Positions 8,069 through 16,808 of a stretch of 64,000 nt of DNA are shown one piece after another (positions within the stretch are counted from its first letter, which is position 1; every line of letters begins with the position of its first letter). Under the pieces are notes generated by a model, which saw only the letters and a program-made list of their open reading frames with translations, did not search any database and was not told the DNA's origin. The position numbers were made by a program, and so were the translations under genes. Location of the stretch: positions 2,134,967-2,198,966 of the forward strand of contig NZ_CM001555.1 of assembly GCF_000275865.1 (NCBI RefSeq), read 5' to 3'. The stretch is from Methanofollis liminatans DSM 4140 (GTDB lineage Archaea; Halobacteriota; Methanomicrobia; Methanomicrobiales; Methanofollaceae).

Positions 8069-9954
8069 AGTGCACCTCCGATCAGGATGAGGTTATACGA
8101 GGCATGGACCGCCGTCGCGAGGAGGAGGCCCGGGAGATAGGCCCGACGCCCGCCGATCTTCAGCACCGCCCCCACGATCAGGGCGCCTGCCGTATGGAGG
8201 AGGAAGGGCATCCAGAGGAGGCCGACACCCGAGAAGAGGACGGAGCCAAAGAGCGACCCGGTGACCTGCGCCATCATCACGAAGAGGAGAAGTTTCTCGC
8301 CGAGGAGGAAACCGAACCCGGTCGCCACGGCGGCGAGGAGCACGGTCCGCCAGGTGAAAAAGCCCGGGATCCCGCGGAAGAGGGCGACGATCCCGACCGA
8401 CTTGGCGACCTCCTCGGTGAAGGCGGCAAGGAGGATCAGGGCGAGGAGCGACCAGGGCAGCGGGAGGTTGAAGAGGAGCACCAGGTACATCAGCTGCACC
8501 ATGAAGATGAGCGGGATGGCGAGGAGGTTTACGGCGACGAGGGAGGCGAAGGGGTGGTCCCGGGCCATCGCCGCAAAGATGAAGGAGCGGAGGCGGGAGG
8601 TGAGGCGCTCCTGCGAGAAGAGTTGCTCTTCGGTGAAGTTGCGGGCGCAGAGCCAGAGGACGACGGCGGTCGAGAGCCAGAAGAGGGCGGTCGCATAGAG
8701 GTAGTCGGCCGCCGTAAAGCCCGTGCCCTGGAAGTGGAGGACCACCAGGGTCAGGGGCGAGATCAGGCTGATCACGTGGACGTTTGCGAAGATCGAGGGG
8801 AAAAAGAGGTACGAGGTCATCATCGTCGAGAAGAAGATGGAGAGGAAGGAGAGTTCTCGAAAGCTCCGGGCCGTCATGCCGATGAGCAGCGCCGCCGCAA
8901 GGAAGAAGAGGATCACCGGAACGAGGGGGAGGATGACGACGAACGACCCGCCGGTGATCAGGACGATCGCCGAACAGACGGCGATCATCAGGAGGAAGTA
9001 GGGGAGCATCTTGCCGGCGATGATGGTGAGCGGACCGGCCGGGGTGGAGAGGAGGATCTCGCCCCGCCGCTCGATCCGCTCGTTTGCAATCGACATCATC
9101 GCGAACTGGGAGGTGAAGTACAGGGGGAAGATAAAGACGAAGATGTAAATGAGCGAGTCGAAGGGGAGGGGCGGGGAGAGCTGCGATGGGGTCTTGAACT
9201 CCCCGAGGTCAGGGCCGCCTGAGAACATGCCGAGATAGCGCGCGATCCCGTCGTTTCCTGCCGGGGCGGTGGCGAGGTCATGGCGGAGTTCCTCTGCAGA
9301 GACGGCAAGGGTGGACGAGGGTGTCGGCAGGTCTTCGACCGGCCCTGAGGGCCGAACGTGGCTCCCTTCCTGCGGTTTTGGAGCGATGATCTGTCCGCTT
9401 TCGGTGGCGGTGAAGTCGAGGCTGCTCGTCACCTCGACCGTCTCGATCCAGAGGGGATATGCGGCGAAGAGGTCCTCTTCGCCGGTGTAGATACCGGCAC
9501 GGTAGTTCCGGTATGCGACGGCGAATGCAGAGAGCGCCGCCGCACCCTTCTCGGTCCGGGCTGCCCAGGCCCTGCCGCCCGAGATGACGAGGTCGTATGC
9601 GCCCGGTCTCTGGGCGAGCACGGCATGGCCTGTGAGGAACACCGAGAACGCCGGGTCGCCTGAGAGGAGCGCCGCCGCGGCAGGATCGTCGGTCCCCACC
9701 GTGTAGATGCCGTCCTGGAGACGGATGCCGCTCTCCGCGGTGAGGCCCGAGGCGAGGAGCAGAGCGACGAGCAGGACGGCGGTCATGGGGAGGACGTCTC
9801 TGCTCATCGTGGTGAGGGACCGTTTCGTCTCCCAGCGCGCAATGGTCAGGGCAGTTCGCAGGCTGATCGGGATCGACTCCTTGCAGGATCGGTTGGGCAG
9901 GATGCGATATGATATATCCGGTGGGGCGCGACGCGGATAGGATGATCGCGGCAC
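8065..9954 (-). CDS. ABC-2 type permease fused to a PrsW-like intramembrane protease domain
   Basis: The N-terminal ~400 residues form an ABC-2 permease: one helix, a large external loop, then a helix bundle after ANERIERRGEILLSTP. The C-terminal ~200 residues carry PrsW-family signatures: a glutamate-rich AFTEEVAKSVG motif, a helix with LLHTAGALIVG, and a final VHASYNLIL. These are the EExxK, H and HxxxN elements of that glutamic-type intramembrane protease family. The start is uncertain: the only ATG/GTG/TTG upstream of the first helix is a GTG at 9954, which overlaps the divergent ATPase gene by 13 bases. An AAGGAG sequence (about 9869-9874) has no standard start codon after it. Fusion architecture is clear; protease activity is inferred. 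Confidence 0.8.
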   Translation of the reverse strand: MPRSSYPRRAPPDISYRILPNRSCKESIPISLRTALTIARWETKRSLTTMSRDVLPMTAVLLVALLLASGLTAESGIRLQDGIYTVGTDDPAAAALLSGDPAFSVFLTGHAVLAQRPGAYDLVISGGRAWAARTEKGAAALSAFAVAYRNYRAGIYTGEEDLFAAYPLWIETVEVTSSLDFTATESGQIIAPKPQEGSHVRPSGPVEDLPTPSSTLAVSAEELRHDLATAPAGNDGIARYLGMFSGGPDLGEFKTPSQLSPPLPFDSLIYIFVFIFPLYFTSQFAMMSIANERIERRGEILLSTPAGPLTIIAGKMLPYFLLMIAVCSAIVLITGGSFVVILPLVPVILFFLAAALLIGMTARSFRELSFLSIFFSTMMTSYLFFPSIFANVHVISLISPLTLVVLHFQGTGFTAADYLYATALFWLSTAVVLWLCARNFTEEQLFSQERLTSRLRSFIFAAMARDHPFASLVAVNLLAIPLIFMVQLMYLVLLFNLPLPWSLLALILLAAFTEEVAKSVGIVALFRGIPGFFTWRTVLLAAVATGFGFLLGEKLLLFVMMAQVTGSLFGSVLFSGVGLLWMPFLLHTAGALIVGAVLKIGGRRAYLPGLLLATAVHASYNLILIGGAL

Positions 9955-10829
9955 GCGACCTGGTGAAGGATTACGGGGCGTTTCGGGCCCTCGACGGCGT
10001 GAGTTTTGATCTCGGAGAAGGAGAGATCCTCGGAGTTGTGGGGCACAACGGGGCCGGGAAGACGACGCTCCTGAAGATCCTCGCCGGGCTCTCGTCCCCG
10101 ACCGCGGGAAGCCTTGCGATCGCCGGCGTCGATGTGGTCAGAAACCCGCACGCCCTGAAGCAGACCCTCGGCTACCTCCCTGAGGAGTCGCGCCTGTACG
10201 AGACGATGAGGGTCGCCGACTACCTCTCGTTCTTCGGCGAGATCTATGGGCTTTCAGGCGGGGAGATCCGTGAACGCAGCGAGCGCCTCCTCTCCTCTCT
10301 CTCCCTCGACGCCGGCGAAAAGAAGATCGGCGAACTTTCGAAAGGGATGCGGCGCAAGGTGGCGATCGCGCGCTCCCTGCTGCACGATCCCCGGTTCCTC
10401 GTCTATGACGAGCCTTCGTCCGGGCTCGACCCGATGACCGGACGGTTCATCGGGGAGTATCTCAGGGAGCTGCGCGCCGAAGGGAGGACGATCGTACTCT
10501 CGGCGCACAACCTCTACCAGATCGAGGAGATCTGCGATCGGGTGATGATCCTGCGGCGGGGCCGGATCGAGGCCTTCGGCACGATGCGGGACCTGAGGGA
10601 GCGGTTCGGCTCCCTCACCTACGAGGTCTATTTCACCATCCCGGATGCAAGCGCCCTTGAACCCTCCCTGGCCTATACGCGATCCGACGGCATCTACATG
10701 GCCGCAGCCGGCGATGTCGCCGGCATGAACCGGGTATCCGCGGCCGTGGCGGCGGCAGGCGGGACGGTGGAGCGGATCGAGTCGCGCTACCCGAGCCTTG
10801 AGGAGATGCTGGTGGCGGTCGGGAAATAA
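9942..10829 (+). CDS. ABC transporter ATP-binding protein
   Basis: A 295-residue ATPase of the ABC-2 exporter type. Walker A is GHNGAGKTT, the Q-loop region LGYLPEESRLY, the signature LSKGMRRKVAIARSLL, Walker B FLVYDEPSSGLDP, and the switch histidine is in LSAHN. The signature has SKGMR instead of SGGQR, as is common in drug- and sodium-exporter ATPases. A C-terminal ~80-residue regulatory part follows. ATG at 9942 is chosen because the fold begins there; an ATG at 9909 is in frame. The gene is divergent from two permease genes, which lack an ATPase of their own. Confidence 0.92.
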   Translation: MIAARDLVKDYGAFRALDGVSFDLGEGEILGVVGHNGAGKTTLLKILAGLSSPTAGSLAIAGVDVVRNPHALKQTLGYLPEESRLYETMRVADYLSFFGEIYGLSGGEIRERSERLLSSLSLDAGEKKIGELSKGMRRKVAIARSLLHDPRFLVYDEPSSGLDPMTGRFIGEYLRELRAEGRTIVLSAHNLYQIEEICDRVMILRRGRIEAFGTMRDLRERFGSLTYEVYFTIPDASALEPSLAYTRSDGIYMAAAGDVAGMNRVSAAVAAAGGTVERIESRYPSLEEMLVAVGK

Positions 10830-11204
10830 TGCTCTTTGCTCCTGTGTGCGGACATTCATGACACCTTCATCCGACCCTGCTCAGGTGACCTGGAATGTAG
10901 TACACGAGAGAAGAGACGGAAAGTGTTTCAGGACCACCGCATGATTTTTCCAGGAGATGCCCACGCGATAGGCGCGAAAAGATGCAAATTTCCACGAAGA
11001 TCACGGGAATTAAAACAGGGCCCGGTTTCTTCGCGGCCTCTCGCGTGAGTGAACGGCATATTTTTCAGGACCGCCCGGCGGCGTATGCCGCACTGCAGCC
11101 GGTTTTGAAAAATACGCGAACAGATCAGATATGCAGGCAAAAGCGCGGAAAGAAATGCGATCAGATCGAACTCAGGCACAAAGAATTTTTCAGAACAGAA
11201 AGAA
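10830..11204. other. Non-coding gap with repeated ATTTTTCAG-like motifs
   Basis: No convincing gene in 375 bases. ATTTTTC(C)AG-like words occur near 10941, 11059 and 11185, and in inverted form near 11106. The pair at about 11059 and 11106 brackets a GC-rich core and could form a stem with TATTTTTCA / TGAAAAATA arms. Some could act as terminators for the ATPase gene or for the tRNA gene reading leftward. Nothing more specific is supported. Confidence 0.3.
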
Positions 11205-11278
11205 CGGGCCTGAAGGGATTTGAACCCCTGGCCTGCGGATTAAGAGTCCGCCGCTATGCCAAACTAAGCTACAGGCCC
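11205..11278 (-). tRNA. tRNA-Lys (anticodon CTT)
   Basis: On the minus strand the cloverleaf is complete: acceptor arms GGGCCTG and CAGGCCC with discriminator G, D-arm GTAGCTTAGTTTGGC, anticodon stem GCGGA / TCCGC around the loop CTCTTAA (anticodon CTT), and T-arm CAGGGGTTCAAATCCCT. No intron is present and CCA is not encoded. The gene lies alone between the ABC exporter and the DHH phosphoesterase gene and points away from the latter. Confidence 0.97.
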
Positions 11279-11312
11279 CTGTGCTTTGACCATACTATGT
11301 TAGCCTAATTTC

Positions 11313-11320
11313 GATATAAA
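11313..11320 (+). promoter_or_regulatory. TATA-like box before the TrkA-N/DHH gene
   Basis: GATATAAA at 11313-11320. With the usual ~26-base spacing, transcription would start near 11342. That is after the first in-frame ATG (11331) and before the second (11367), which favours the second. Confidence 0.4.
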
Positions 11321-11366
11321 GGTTGCGGCGATGGTTAATTATCCCGAAAGATCACACAAGACTGCG

Positions 11367-12833
11367 ATGGCCGATGCAGCTCAGACCGGGTCGTCCGGGA
11401 AGATCAAATACCTCATATGCGGCTGCGGGAGCACAGGTTACAACGTCGTTGAGGAACTCCTCAAAGAGACCGATTCAATCCTCATTCTTGATAAAGATGA
11501 GAAAAGAGTGCAGGATCTGCTCGATCAGAAATATCAGGCGATCGTCCGGGAACTCAAGGATCCGGCAGCGCTTGACGAACTGCCTGTGCCCGAAGTCATT
11601 TTTGTCCTGTCGAACGACAAGGACGCAAACCTCGCCGTCGTCAGGACCGCCAAGGCGAAGTATCCATCCGCCCACCTGATCGCACGCGCAACCGATCCGG
11701 TGAGCAAGAACCAGCTCGAGGCCGCCGGCGCCGATGTGGTGTTATACCCGCAGGAGGTGATCGCCAAGACCGCCGTGCTGCGCATCAGAAGGCTTTCGTC
11801 GTCGCGCATCGCGAGGCGCCTCTATACCCTGCTCGGGTCCTGGGAGGGCACCATGGGGATCATCGCCCATACCAACCCGGATCCCGATTCAGTATCGAGT
11901 GCCATGGCGCTTGCAGTGATCGCGCACGACGCCAGCGGCGGCAAACTCGTCTCGCGGATCCTGTACGACGGCACCATTGGCCACCAGGAGAACCGCGCCT
12001 TTGTCAACCTCCTCGACATCAAGATGGAGCAGATCACGCCGGAACTCCTTTCGGCCTGCGACCACCTCGCCCTTGTAGACTCCTCAGGGCCGGGCGTGAA
12101 CAACGCCCTCGGCAAGGACGCCCGCGTGAACATCATCATCGACCACCATAAAAACGGCACCCACGACACCTCCAAGGTCGATTTCGTCGATATCAGACCG
12201 GGAATGGGGGCGACCGCCTCGATAATGACACAGTATCTCCAGGAACTCGACATCCCGGTCGATACGAAGGTGGCGACCGCCCTCCTGTACGGCATCAGGG
12301 CGGACACACGGGACTTCAGGCGGAACATCACACCGCAGGACTTTAATTATGCCGCATTCCTTCTCCCGCTCACCGACCGCGACATCCTCGACAAGATCAT
12401 GTCGCCGGCCGTATCGCAGGAGACACTCGAGGTGATCGGCAGCGCCATCCAGGACCGCGAGGTCGTTTCGGGCTATCTCTTCGCCAACGTGGGCTACCTG
12501 CGCAACCGGGACGCCGTCCCTCAGGCCGCCGATCTCCTCATCAATCTCGAGGGCGTGAACACCGCCATCATCTACGGGATCACCGACACCAGCATCATCT
12601 TCTCAGGCCGGAACCGGGACATCAGGATCCACATCGGCAAAGTGCTCGAAGAGGCGTTCAAGGGCATAGGCGAGGCCGGTGGGCATGCGACCATGGCGGC
12701 AGCCGTGATCCCGCTCACCTATTTCTCGATGGTGAAGGACAAGGAGGAACTCCTCGACCTGATCATCGAGCCCATCCTGAAGCGGATCCGCAGGATCGTC
12801 GGGCTGGAGGACGAGGCGAAGCATGAAGTTTGA
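11367..12833 (+). CDS. TrkA-N (RCK) domain fused to DHH/DHHA1 phosphoesterase
   Basis: About 488 residues. The N-terminal TrkA-N Rossmann domain has YLICGCGSTGYNVVEELL and binds NAD or a nucleotide. The DHH phosphoesterase domain follows, with HTNPDPDS (metal ligands) and IIIDHHKNG (the DHH motif). DHHA1 follows with GEAGGHATMA. This fusion is a common archaeal family related to cyclic-dinucleotide and oligonucleotide phosphodiesterases such as GdpP/NrnA; the RCK part suggests ligand control. The exact substrate is unknown. An ATG at 11331 is in frame, but the TATA box at 11313 argues for 11367. The gene overlaps mptE by 11 bases, so the two are likely co-translated. Confidence 0.88.
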   Translation: MADAAQTGSSGKIKYLICGCGSTGYNVVEELLKETDSILILDKDEKRVQDLLDQKYQAIVRELKDPAALDELPVPEVIFVLSNDKDANLAVVRTAKAKYPSAHLIARATDPVSKNQLEAAGADVVLYPQEVIAKTAVLRIRRLSSSRIARRLYTLLGSWEGTMGIIAHTNPDPDSVSSAMALAVIAHDASGGKLVSRILYDGTIGHQENRAFVNLLDIKMEQITPELLSACDHLALVDSSGPGVNNALGKDARVNIIIDHHKNGTHDTSKVDFVDIRPGMGATASIMTQYLQELDIPVDTKVATALLYGIRADTRDFRRNITPQDFNYAAFLLPLTDRDILDKIMSPAVSQETLEVIGSAIQDREVVSGYLFANVGYLRNRDAVPQAADLLINLEGVNTAIIYGITDTSIIFSGRNRDIRIHIGKVLEEAFKGIGEAGGHATMAAAVIPLTYFSMVKDKEELLDLIIEPILKRIRRIVGLEDEAKHEV

Positions 12834-13443
12834 GGACTGGGAACCCCTTTACGAAGAGATCCTGGACTACTTCTCCTTTGACCGGGACGCCGACGAGGAG
12901 GCCGCCCGCATTCTTGCCGACCTCCTCGACCGCGACGACCTCCCGGCCCTCGACACCCTATGCCGCGGCCGCACGGTCACGGTCTGCGGCAACGCCCCAT
13001 GCCTGCCGCGCCAGATCGACCGGATCGAGGGAACGGTCATCGCGGCGGATGCCGCCGCCGAGGTGCTCTATACCCGGGGAATCAGGCCAGACGCCGTCTT
13101 CACCGATCTCGACGGGGCAACCGACGCACTGGTGGAGATGAACCGGCAGGGAACGGTTGTCGTCGCCCATGCGCACGGGGACAACATCCCGCTCCTCCGC
13201 GCCTGGGTGCCCAGGTTCTCCGGTCCCATCGTCGGGACGACACAGGCCGAACCCTCCGGGCGCATCCACAACTTCGGCGGGTTTTCCGACGGCGACCGCG
13301 CCGTCTTCGCCGCCCATGCCCTCGGGGCGGCGGACGTCCGCCTCGTCGGCTTCGACCTCGACGACCCCTCGGTCGACCCGGTGAAGCGGGGCAAACTTAT
13401 CTGGGCCCGCCGCCTCCTCGCCCTCCTCGGCCATGACCTCTGA
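12823..13443 (+). CDS. mptE: 6-hydroxymethyl-7,8-dihydropterin pyrophosphokinase, archaeal MptE type
   Basis: MptE transfers pyrophosphate from ATP to 6-hydroxymethyl-dihydropterin, a step of tetrahydromethanopterin synthesis, and replaces bacterial FolK. The 206-residue length and the motifs fit the family: TVTVCGNAPCL (nucleotide loop), GTVIAADAAAEVL, PDAVFTDLDG, VVAHAHGDN and IHNFGGFSDGDRAV. The gene overlaps the DHH gene upstream and the radical SAM gene downstream by 11 bases each. This three-gene overlapping unit suggests coupled expression of a pterin gene with two enzymes of uncertain function. Confidence 0.9.
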   Translation: MKFEDWEPLYEEILDYFSFDRDADEEAARILADLLDRDDLPALDTLCRGRTVTVCGNAPCLPRQIDRIEGTVIAADAAAEVLYTRGIRPDAVFTDLDGATDALVEMNRQGTVVVAHAHGDNIPLLRAWVPRFSGPIVGTTQAEPSGRIHNFGGFSDGDRAVFAAHALGAADVRLVGFDLDDPSVDPVKRGKLIWARRLLALLGHDL

Positions 13444-15079
13444 CGCAGTCATCCTCGACGGCTACGTGGACGAACCGGCGTGCCTCGGCGTCCCGCCCTA
13501 TATCTCGCCCTACATCAGGTACTGCGCCGGCGTGCTCGCCGAGCGCGGCTATACCGTCAGGTACACCACCATCGACGCCGTGCGCAAAGAGCCCCTGGCC
13601 CTGCGGACGTTTTCCGACGCCGCCCTCCTGCTCGTCATCGCCGGCGTCACCGTGCCGGGGAAATATCTTGCCGGCACCCCGGCGACGCTCACCGAGCTCT
13701 CGCAGATCGGGGTGCAGATCCGCGGCCCAAAAAAGGTGCTGGGCGGGCCGATCGGCTTCGGCTACGCTGCCGAAGGCGGGAGGAAAGCGGTGCGGGCTGC
13801 GGCGGCAGGCTTCGATCACCTCCTCCAGGGCTCGCCCTCCGCGGCGCTCGACTCCCTCCTGGGAGGTGGCGAGCCCGCGGGACAGGCCGACTACACGGCG
13901 ATCGACCGCTGGAGCGTCCTCGGCGCCGGGGTGGTGCAGCAGCACCCGTTCTTCCCCCGCGTCATGATCGAGCTGGAGACGGCGCAGGGCTGCTCCCGCG
14001 CGGTCACCGGCGGCTGCTCGTTCTGCACCGAACCCTTCTACGGCCCGCCCCGCTACCGCTCCGCCGCCGGGGTCGCTGCCGAGGTCGGGGCGCTCAGCGC
14101 CGCAGGGGCCCGCCACTTCCGTCTCGGCCGCCAGCCCGACCTCCTTGCCTATGGGAGCACGGGCGGCGCCGAGTTTGCCCGGCCGCGGCCCGAACGCATC
14201 GAGGCCCTTTTCACAGGGATCCGTGCGGCGGCACCCGACCTGCTGACCCTCCACATCGACAACGTGAACCCGGGCACCATCGTCCATTATGAGGAGGAGA
14301 GCCGCGCCGCCCTTGCAGCGATCGTCGCCGGGCACACCCCGGGCGACGTCGCCGCCTTCGGGATGGAGACCGCCGACCCCGCGGTGATCAGGGCGAACAA
14401 CCTCAAGGCGCTCCCGGACGATGTTTTCAGGGCGATCGAGATCGTCAACGAGATCGGTGGCGGCAGGCGGAACGGCGTTCCCGACCTCCTGCCCGGCCTG
14501 AACTTCGTCTGCGGCCTCGCCGGGGAGACCGCCCAGACGTACGACAAAAACCGGGCCTTTCTGGAGCGGGTGCTCGCCTCGGGCCTGATGGTGCGGCGGG
14601 TGAACATCAGGCAGCTGATGCCCTTCGCCAGCACACGCGCCTACGACGAGAACACCCTCGGGCAGCAGGACGCCGCCTTCAGGGCCTTCAAGGAATGGAC
14701 GAGGACGAAGTTCGACCTACCCATGCTCCAGCGGGTCTTTCCCGCGGGCACCGTGCTGCGCGATGTCGGGATCGAAGTGAGCGGCAGGACGAGTTTTGGG
14801 CGGCAGATGGGCTCGTACCCCATTCTCGTCGGCTTCCCCCTCGCCCTTCCCACGGGTGCCGTCACCGACGCCGTCGTCGTCGGGTGGGGGATGCGCTCGA
14901 TCACCGCCCTACCGGCACCGATCGAGATAAATACGCTGCCGCACGCGGCGATCGGCCACATCCCCGGCATCGGAAAGAAGATCCTGCCGAAGGTGCTCGC
15001 GAAGCGCCCCTTCGCCGACCTCGCCGCCTTCAGGCGGGTGGCCGGTGAGGCGCCGCTGGATGATTATTTTTCATTTTGA
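13433..15079 (+). CDS. Radical SAM protein with CX7CX2C motif and C-terminal helix-hairpin-helix
   Basis: A 548-residue protein resembling the archaeal MJ1487-type radical SAM family. The N-terminal ~170 residues look like a B12-binding-type Rossmann fold (YIRYCAGVLAERGYTV, LGGPIGFGYA). The cluster motif is GCSRAVTGGCSFCTEP, that is CX7CX2C and not CX3CX2C; I checked this codon by codon at 13988-14025. The barrel follows (LHIDNVNPGTI, FGMETADPAVIRANN, GLNFVCGLAGET). Near the C-terminus AIGHIPGIGKKILPKVL is a helix-hairpin-helix, usually a DNA- or RNA-binding element. Co-transcription with mptE is likely. A role in pterin, nucleic acid or cofactor modification is possible but unproven. Confidence 0.82.
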   Translation: MTSDAVILDGYVDEPACLGVPPYISPYIRYCAGVLAERGYTVRYTTIDAVRKEPLALRTFSDAALLLVIAGVTVPGKYLAGTPATLTELSQIGVQIRGPKKVLGGPIGFGYAAEGGRKAVRAAAAGFDHLLQGSPSAALDSLLGGGEPAGQADYTAIDRWSVLGAGVVQQHPFFPRVMIELETAQGCSRAVTGGCSFCTEPFYGPPRYRSAAGVAAEVGALSAAGARHFRLGRQPDLLAYGSTGGAEFARPRPERIEALFTGIRAAAPDLLTLHIDNVNPGTIVHYEEESRAALAAIVAGHTPGDVAAFGMETADPAVIRANNLKALPDDVFRAIEIVNEIGGGRRNGVPDLLPGLNFVCGLAGETAQTYDKNRAFLERVLASGLMVRRVNIRQLMPFASTRAYDENTLGQQDAAFRAFKEWTRTKFDLPMLQRVFPAGTVLRDVGIEVSGRTSFGRQMGSYPILVGFPLALPTGAVTDAVVVGWGMRSITALPAPIEINTLPHAAIGHIPGIGKKILPKVLAKRPFADLAAFRRVAGEAPLDDYFSF

Positions 15080-15139
15080 AAAAGGGTGGAGAGGCTCACA
15101 CCATGGGCGCGAAGGTTTCAGAGGGCACGTCGGGGTTTT

Positions 15140-15651
15140 AGTTCATCAGCAAATACGATTGGGGCAGGGACGGGCAGACCACGCCGGCACGTTCATCCAT
15201 CATTTTTCATCGAGAGATGCGCCGCCCTCCCCGTCCTCGCATGTCCAGGGCAATTGTATGCAGGGGTCCTGGGGTAAGAACCCCCGGCGCTGTGGCCCCT
15301 CCACACCCTGAAAAATCATCACATCTTCGCATCTGGAGAGTAAGAGTTCAGGAAAATCGAGTAGCCTCCTCCCGGGGGGCCTGCTGCCCCCCGACCCCCC
15401 CGCCGATTGCGATAGGGGCAGGGATGGACAGACCACGCCGGCGCTCCGGTCTATCATTTTTCATCAACAGATGTCCCGCCCTCCCGCCCCCGCATATCCA
15501 GGGCAATCATGCGCGCGGGGGTCCGGGGGTGGCAACCCCCGGGCAGAGGCGGACTTCGAAATTCGTTCTATCGTCTCTTCACATCAAGAACGTGCGGGTT
15601 CTGAAAAGTCAAAGAGTCCTCTGCCGGGGGGCCAACCGCCCCCCGACCGCA
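15140..15651 (-). repeat. Hairpin-repeat array A (one full unit flanked by two partial units)
   Basis: The whole gap between the radical SAM gene and the S2P gene is repeat. Read on the minus strand it holds the second half of a unit (15651-15548), one full unit (15547-15290) and the first half of another (15289-15140). Hairpin H2 (GGGGGGC, 5-base loop, GCCCCCC) lies at 15626-15644 and 15374-15392. Hairpin H1 (CCGGGGGT, 4-base loop, ACCCCCGG) lies at 15523-15542, and an imperfect copy at 15268-15287. The sequence is closely related to the array at 46.5 kb, where it is in the opposite orientation. Short open frames in it are not consistent between units. Confidence 0.9.
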
Positions 15652-15654
15652 CCC

Positions 15655-16800
15655 TCACGCCTCCTTGATCTCCAGCGTCGTCATGATGTCGGTCCTGGTG
15701 ACGATCCCGACGAGGTCGCCCCCCTGCTTCACCGGTATCCGGCCAATCCCGGTCCTGGACATAATCTGCATCGCCTCGGCGAGGGGTGCCGAGGGCGGGA
15801 GGGTGAGAACATTCTTCGACATCAGGTCGCGCACCTGCATCGCCTCGCGGTCGAGTTCGGGCGCCGCGTGGACGTCGCCGAGGGTGACCATGCCGACAAG
15901 GACACCCCGGTCCACCACCGGAAAGCCCAGGTGCTTGGTCTCGTACATCATCCGCATCACCTCTGAGACCGGGAGTTCAGGCGGGACGGTCTGGACCGGC
16001 GAGGTCATCACGTCGCCGACCGTGACGTCCTGGAGCAGGAAATTGTAACGGACCATTGTGGCCTCCTGGTTCGCCCCGATATAGATGAAAAAGGCGATGA
16101 TGATCAGGATCGGGTTGAAGACGAGAAAACCGAATATCCCGAAGAATACGGCGAACCCCCGACCGACATCGGCGGCGATCCGGGTCGCCTGATGAAGGGG
16201 CATCTTTTTTGCAAGCCATGCCCGCAGCACCCGCCCGCCATCCATCGGAAAGGCCGGGAGCAGGTTGAAGAGGAAGAGTATGATGTTCAACAGGGCGAGG
16301 TAGCCGAAGAAAAAGATCAGGACACCGCCAGTCGCCGGAGTCAACTGGCCGCCGACGACCAGGGCGGCGGCGGCATAGGTGACGGCCCAGCACACAAGGC
16401 CGATCGCACCGCTCGTCAGGGGTCCGGCAAGCGCCATCGGGAGTTCGATCTTCGGGTCGGGCAACCCCTCCTCCATCGAGGCGACGCCGCCGAAGATCAG
16501 GAGCGTGATCGAGTTGATCTTGATCCCCTTCGACCGGGCCACCAGCGAGTGGGCGAGTTCGTGGACGAGCACCCCGGCAAAAAGGCCGAGCGCTATTGCT
16601 GTCCCAAGGATATAGGGTGCGGCCCCGCTGACAAAGAGCGTCATCGTGATCTCGGTGCCGAAGAGGCCTGCGATCAGTTCGGTCGTGAGGAGGATCTGCG
16701 AGCCGATGATCCACGCGAACAGGGGGATCACCAGCAGGAAAGTCCAGTGAAGATAGATAGGAATGCCGAATAAGTGCCCGATCTTGAGGGATCCGTTCAT
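15655..16800 (-). CDS. Site-2 protease family (M50) metalloprotease with two CBS domains
   Basis: A 381-residue integral membrane zinc protease. The first helices are followed by the catalytic VHELAH motif (His80, Glu81, His84) and the second-site NLLPAFPMDGGRVLRAW with the third zinc ligand Asp. After the membrane part (to ~255) come two CBS repeats (VGDVMTSPVQTVPP... and VRDLMSKNVLTLPP...), which bind adenine nucleotides and probably gate activity by energy state. Archaeal S2P-CBS proteins are known intramembrane proteases; natural substrates are not known. ATG at 16800 faces the PRC-barrel gene across 52 bases. The stop lies only a few bases from repeat array A. Confidence 0.92.
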   Translation of the reverse strand: MNGSLKIGHLFGIPIYLHWTFLLVIPLFAWIIGSQILLTTELIAGLFGTEITMTLFVSGAAPYILGTAIALGLFAGVLVHELAHSLVARSKGIKINSITLLIFGGVASMEEGLPDPKIELPMALAGPLTSGAIGLVCWAVTYAAAALVVGGQLTPATGGVLIFFFGYLALLNIILFLFNLLPAFPMDGGRVLRAWLAKKMPLHQATRIAADVGRGFAVFFGIFGFLVFNPILIIIAFFIYIGANQEATMVRYNFLLQDVTVGDVMTSPVQTVPPELPVSEVMRMMYETKHLGFPVVDRGVLVGMVTLGDVHAAPELDREAMQVRDLMSKNVLTLPPSAPLAEAMQIMSRTGIGRIPVKQGGDLVGIVTRTDIMTTLEIKEA

Positions 16801-16808
16801 GTGAAATG

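Noticed and set aside
8038-9222. Long plus-strand frame (394 codons, Glu/Arg-rich) opposite the permease-PrsW gene
   Set aside because: Antisense shadow of a GC-rich gene: extreme charged composition and no domains, while the minus-strand protein has clear permease and protease motifs.
15140-15651. CRISPR array or insertion sequence as an explanation of the repeats
   Set aside because: Units are ~215-250 bp with similar sequence throughout, not short repeats with unique spacers. No transposase frame or clear target-site duplication was found.
15217-15966. A 249-codon frame on the plus strand starting in repeat array A
   Set aside because: It runs from repeat DNA into the antisense of the S2P/CBS gene and has no protein-like features or start signal.
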